This document shows, piece by piece, positions 63,430 through 64,000 of a stretch of DNA of 64,000 nt. Each line of letters starts with the position of its first letter. The stretch's first letter is position 1. Source of the stretch: Pogona vitticeps. Its lineage: Eukaryota > Chordata > Lepidosauria > Squamata > Agamidae. Position numbers and translations under genes: made by a program. The stretch covers positions 177,255,501-177,319,500 of the forward strand of contig NC_135787.1 of the NCBI RefSeq assembly GCF_051106095.1, written 5' to 3'. Under the pieces are notes generated by a model. It made no database searches. It was not told the DNA's origin and saw only the letters and a program-made list of their open reading frames with translations.

Positions 63430-64000
63430 GTCGGTGTGGACAAGAACCGGGAGGCTGAGCATGACCGGATGCTCCGGATACTAGCATCCCGTCGGCGCTT
63501 GCAGTGGAAGTGGGAAGAGCTGTGAGGCTGAGCATGGCTGGGTGCAGCGGGTGCTGGCCTCCTGGCAGCATCGGGACCAAAGGGGGTTGTCAGGAGCTGT
63601 TATGGTGACCATGGCCGGGTGCTCCAGATGCTGGCTTCCCGACAGCATGGGCAGCAAAGGGGGTTGCCAAGAGTTCTGAGGCTAACCATGACCAGGTGCC
63701 AAGGATGCTAGGCTCCAGGTGGCATCGGAAGCAAAGGGGGTTCCGAAGAGCTGGGAGGCTGATCATGGCATTGCTGGCGTCGGCGTTGGCTATTGGCTGG
63801 GAGGCTGAGCATGGCCGGGTGCTCCGGATGCTGGCCTCCCGGCGGCATCGGCAGCAAAGGGGGTTGTCAAGAGCTCTTATGCTGACCATGGGCGGGTACT
63901 GCAGATGCTGGCTTCCAGGCGGCATAGGCAGCAAAGAAGCTTGCCAAGAGCTGCAAGGCTGACCATAGCCGAGTGATAAGGATGCTGGCCTCCTACTAGA
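63430..64000. repeat. GC-rich minisatellite, second block
   Basis: Same unit as 61420-62530 (GGGAGGCTGAGCATGACCGG at 63449, GGGAGGCTGAGCATGGCCGG at 63799) with a longer spacer (CGGCAGCAAAGGGGGTTG). About eight units, continuing past the window edge. Confidence 0.9.

Noticed and set aside
1-64000. Bacterial-type defence or biosynthetic system
   Set aside because: Exon-intron genes, LINEs, SINEs and microsatellites make this vertebrate DNA; no operon or Shine-Dalgarno pattern is present.

Overview
This is nuclear DNA from a vertebrate, most likely a squamate reptile (lizard or snake). Several BovB (RTE) LINE copies, diverse Penelope-like elements (PLEs), CR1/L2- and L1-type LINEs, tRNA-derived SINEs and Tc1, hAT and short inverted-repeat DNA elements lie together. 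I cannot name the species. There is no bacterial-type operon; nearly all long open frames are mobile-element protein, tandem repeats or shadows.

Two host genes are present and face each other tail to tail. AMN1 (leucine-rich-repeat protein) lies on the + strand as seven coding exons, 21834-21883, 31739-31871, 36092-36236, 38558-38775, 47154-47210, 47442-47553 and 48916-48989, together 262 codons plus stop, all with GT/AG borders and matching phases. ETFBKMT (METTL20; mitochondrial lysine methyltransferase acting on the electron transfer flavoprotein beta subunit) lies on the - strand as three coding exons, 55581-55900, 54442-54572 and 52788-53131, together 264 codons plus stop. The convergent ETFBKMT/AMN1 pair is a neighbourhood I know from mammals, which supports both calls.

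Layout: 1-21.3 kb is intergenic and built of nested repeats: old RTE, an L1 piece, an LTR fossil split by a 5'-inverted BovB, a PLE split by an RTE-like LINE with a C-terminal zinc finger, short inverted-repeat elements and SINEs. 21.4-21.9 kb is the CpG-rich AMN1 promoter and first exon. 21.9-48.9 kb is AMN1 with repeat-filled introns: LTR fossils, a palindromic element, L1 ORF1, a CR1/L2-like LINE, Tc1 pieces, a PLE with GIY-YIG endonuclease, and a BovB flanked by an unusually long duplication. 49.0-52.5 kb is the intergenic gap between the two 3' ends. 52.6-60.2 kb is ETFBKMT with its probable promoter. 61.4-64 kb is a GC-rich minisatellite interrupted by a nested DNA element.

I found no convincing new protein system. 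The most interesting non-genic signals are hammerhead-ribozyme-like motifs at PLE ends, a short inverted-repeat element in AMN1 intron 2 that has expanded into an array of YY1-like sites, a BovB bounded by an approximately 100-bp direct repeat, a zinc-finger LINE whose 3' end is a small palindrome also found as orphan tails, a minisatellite containing inverted units, and several long hairpins.
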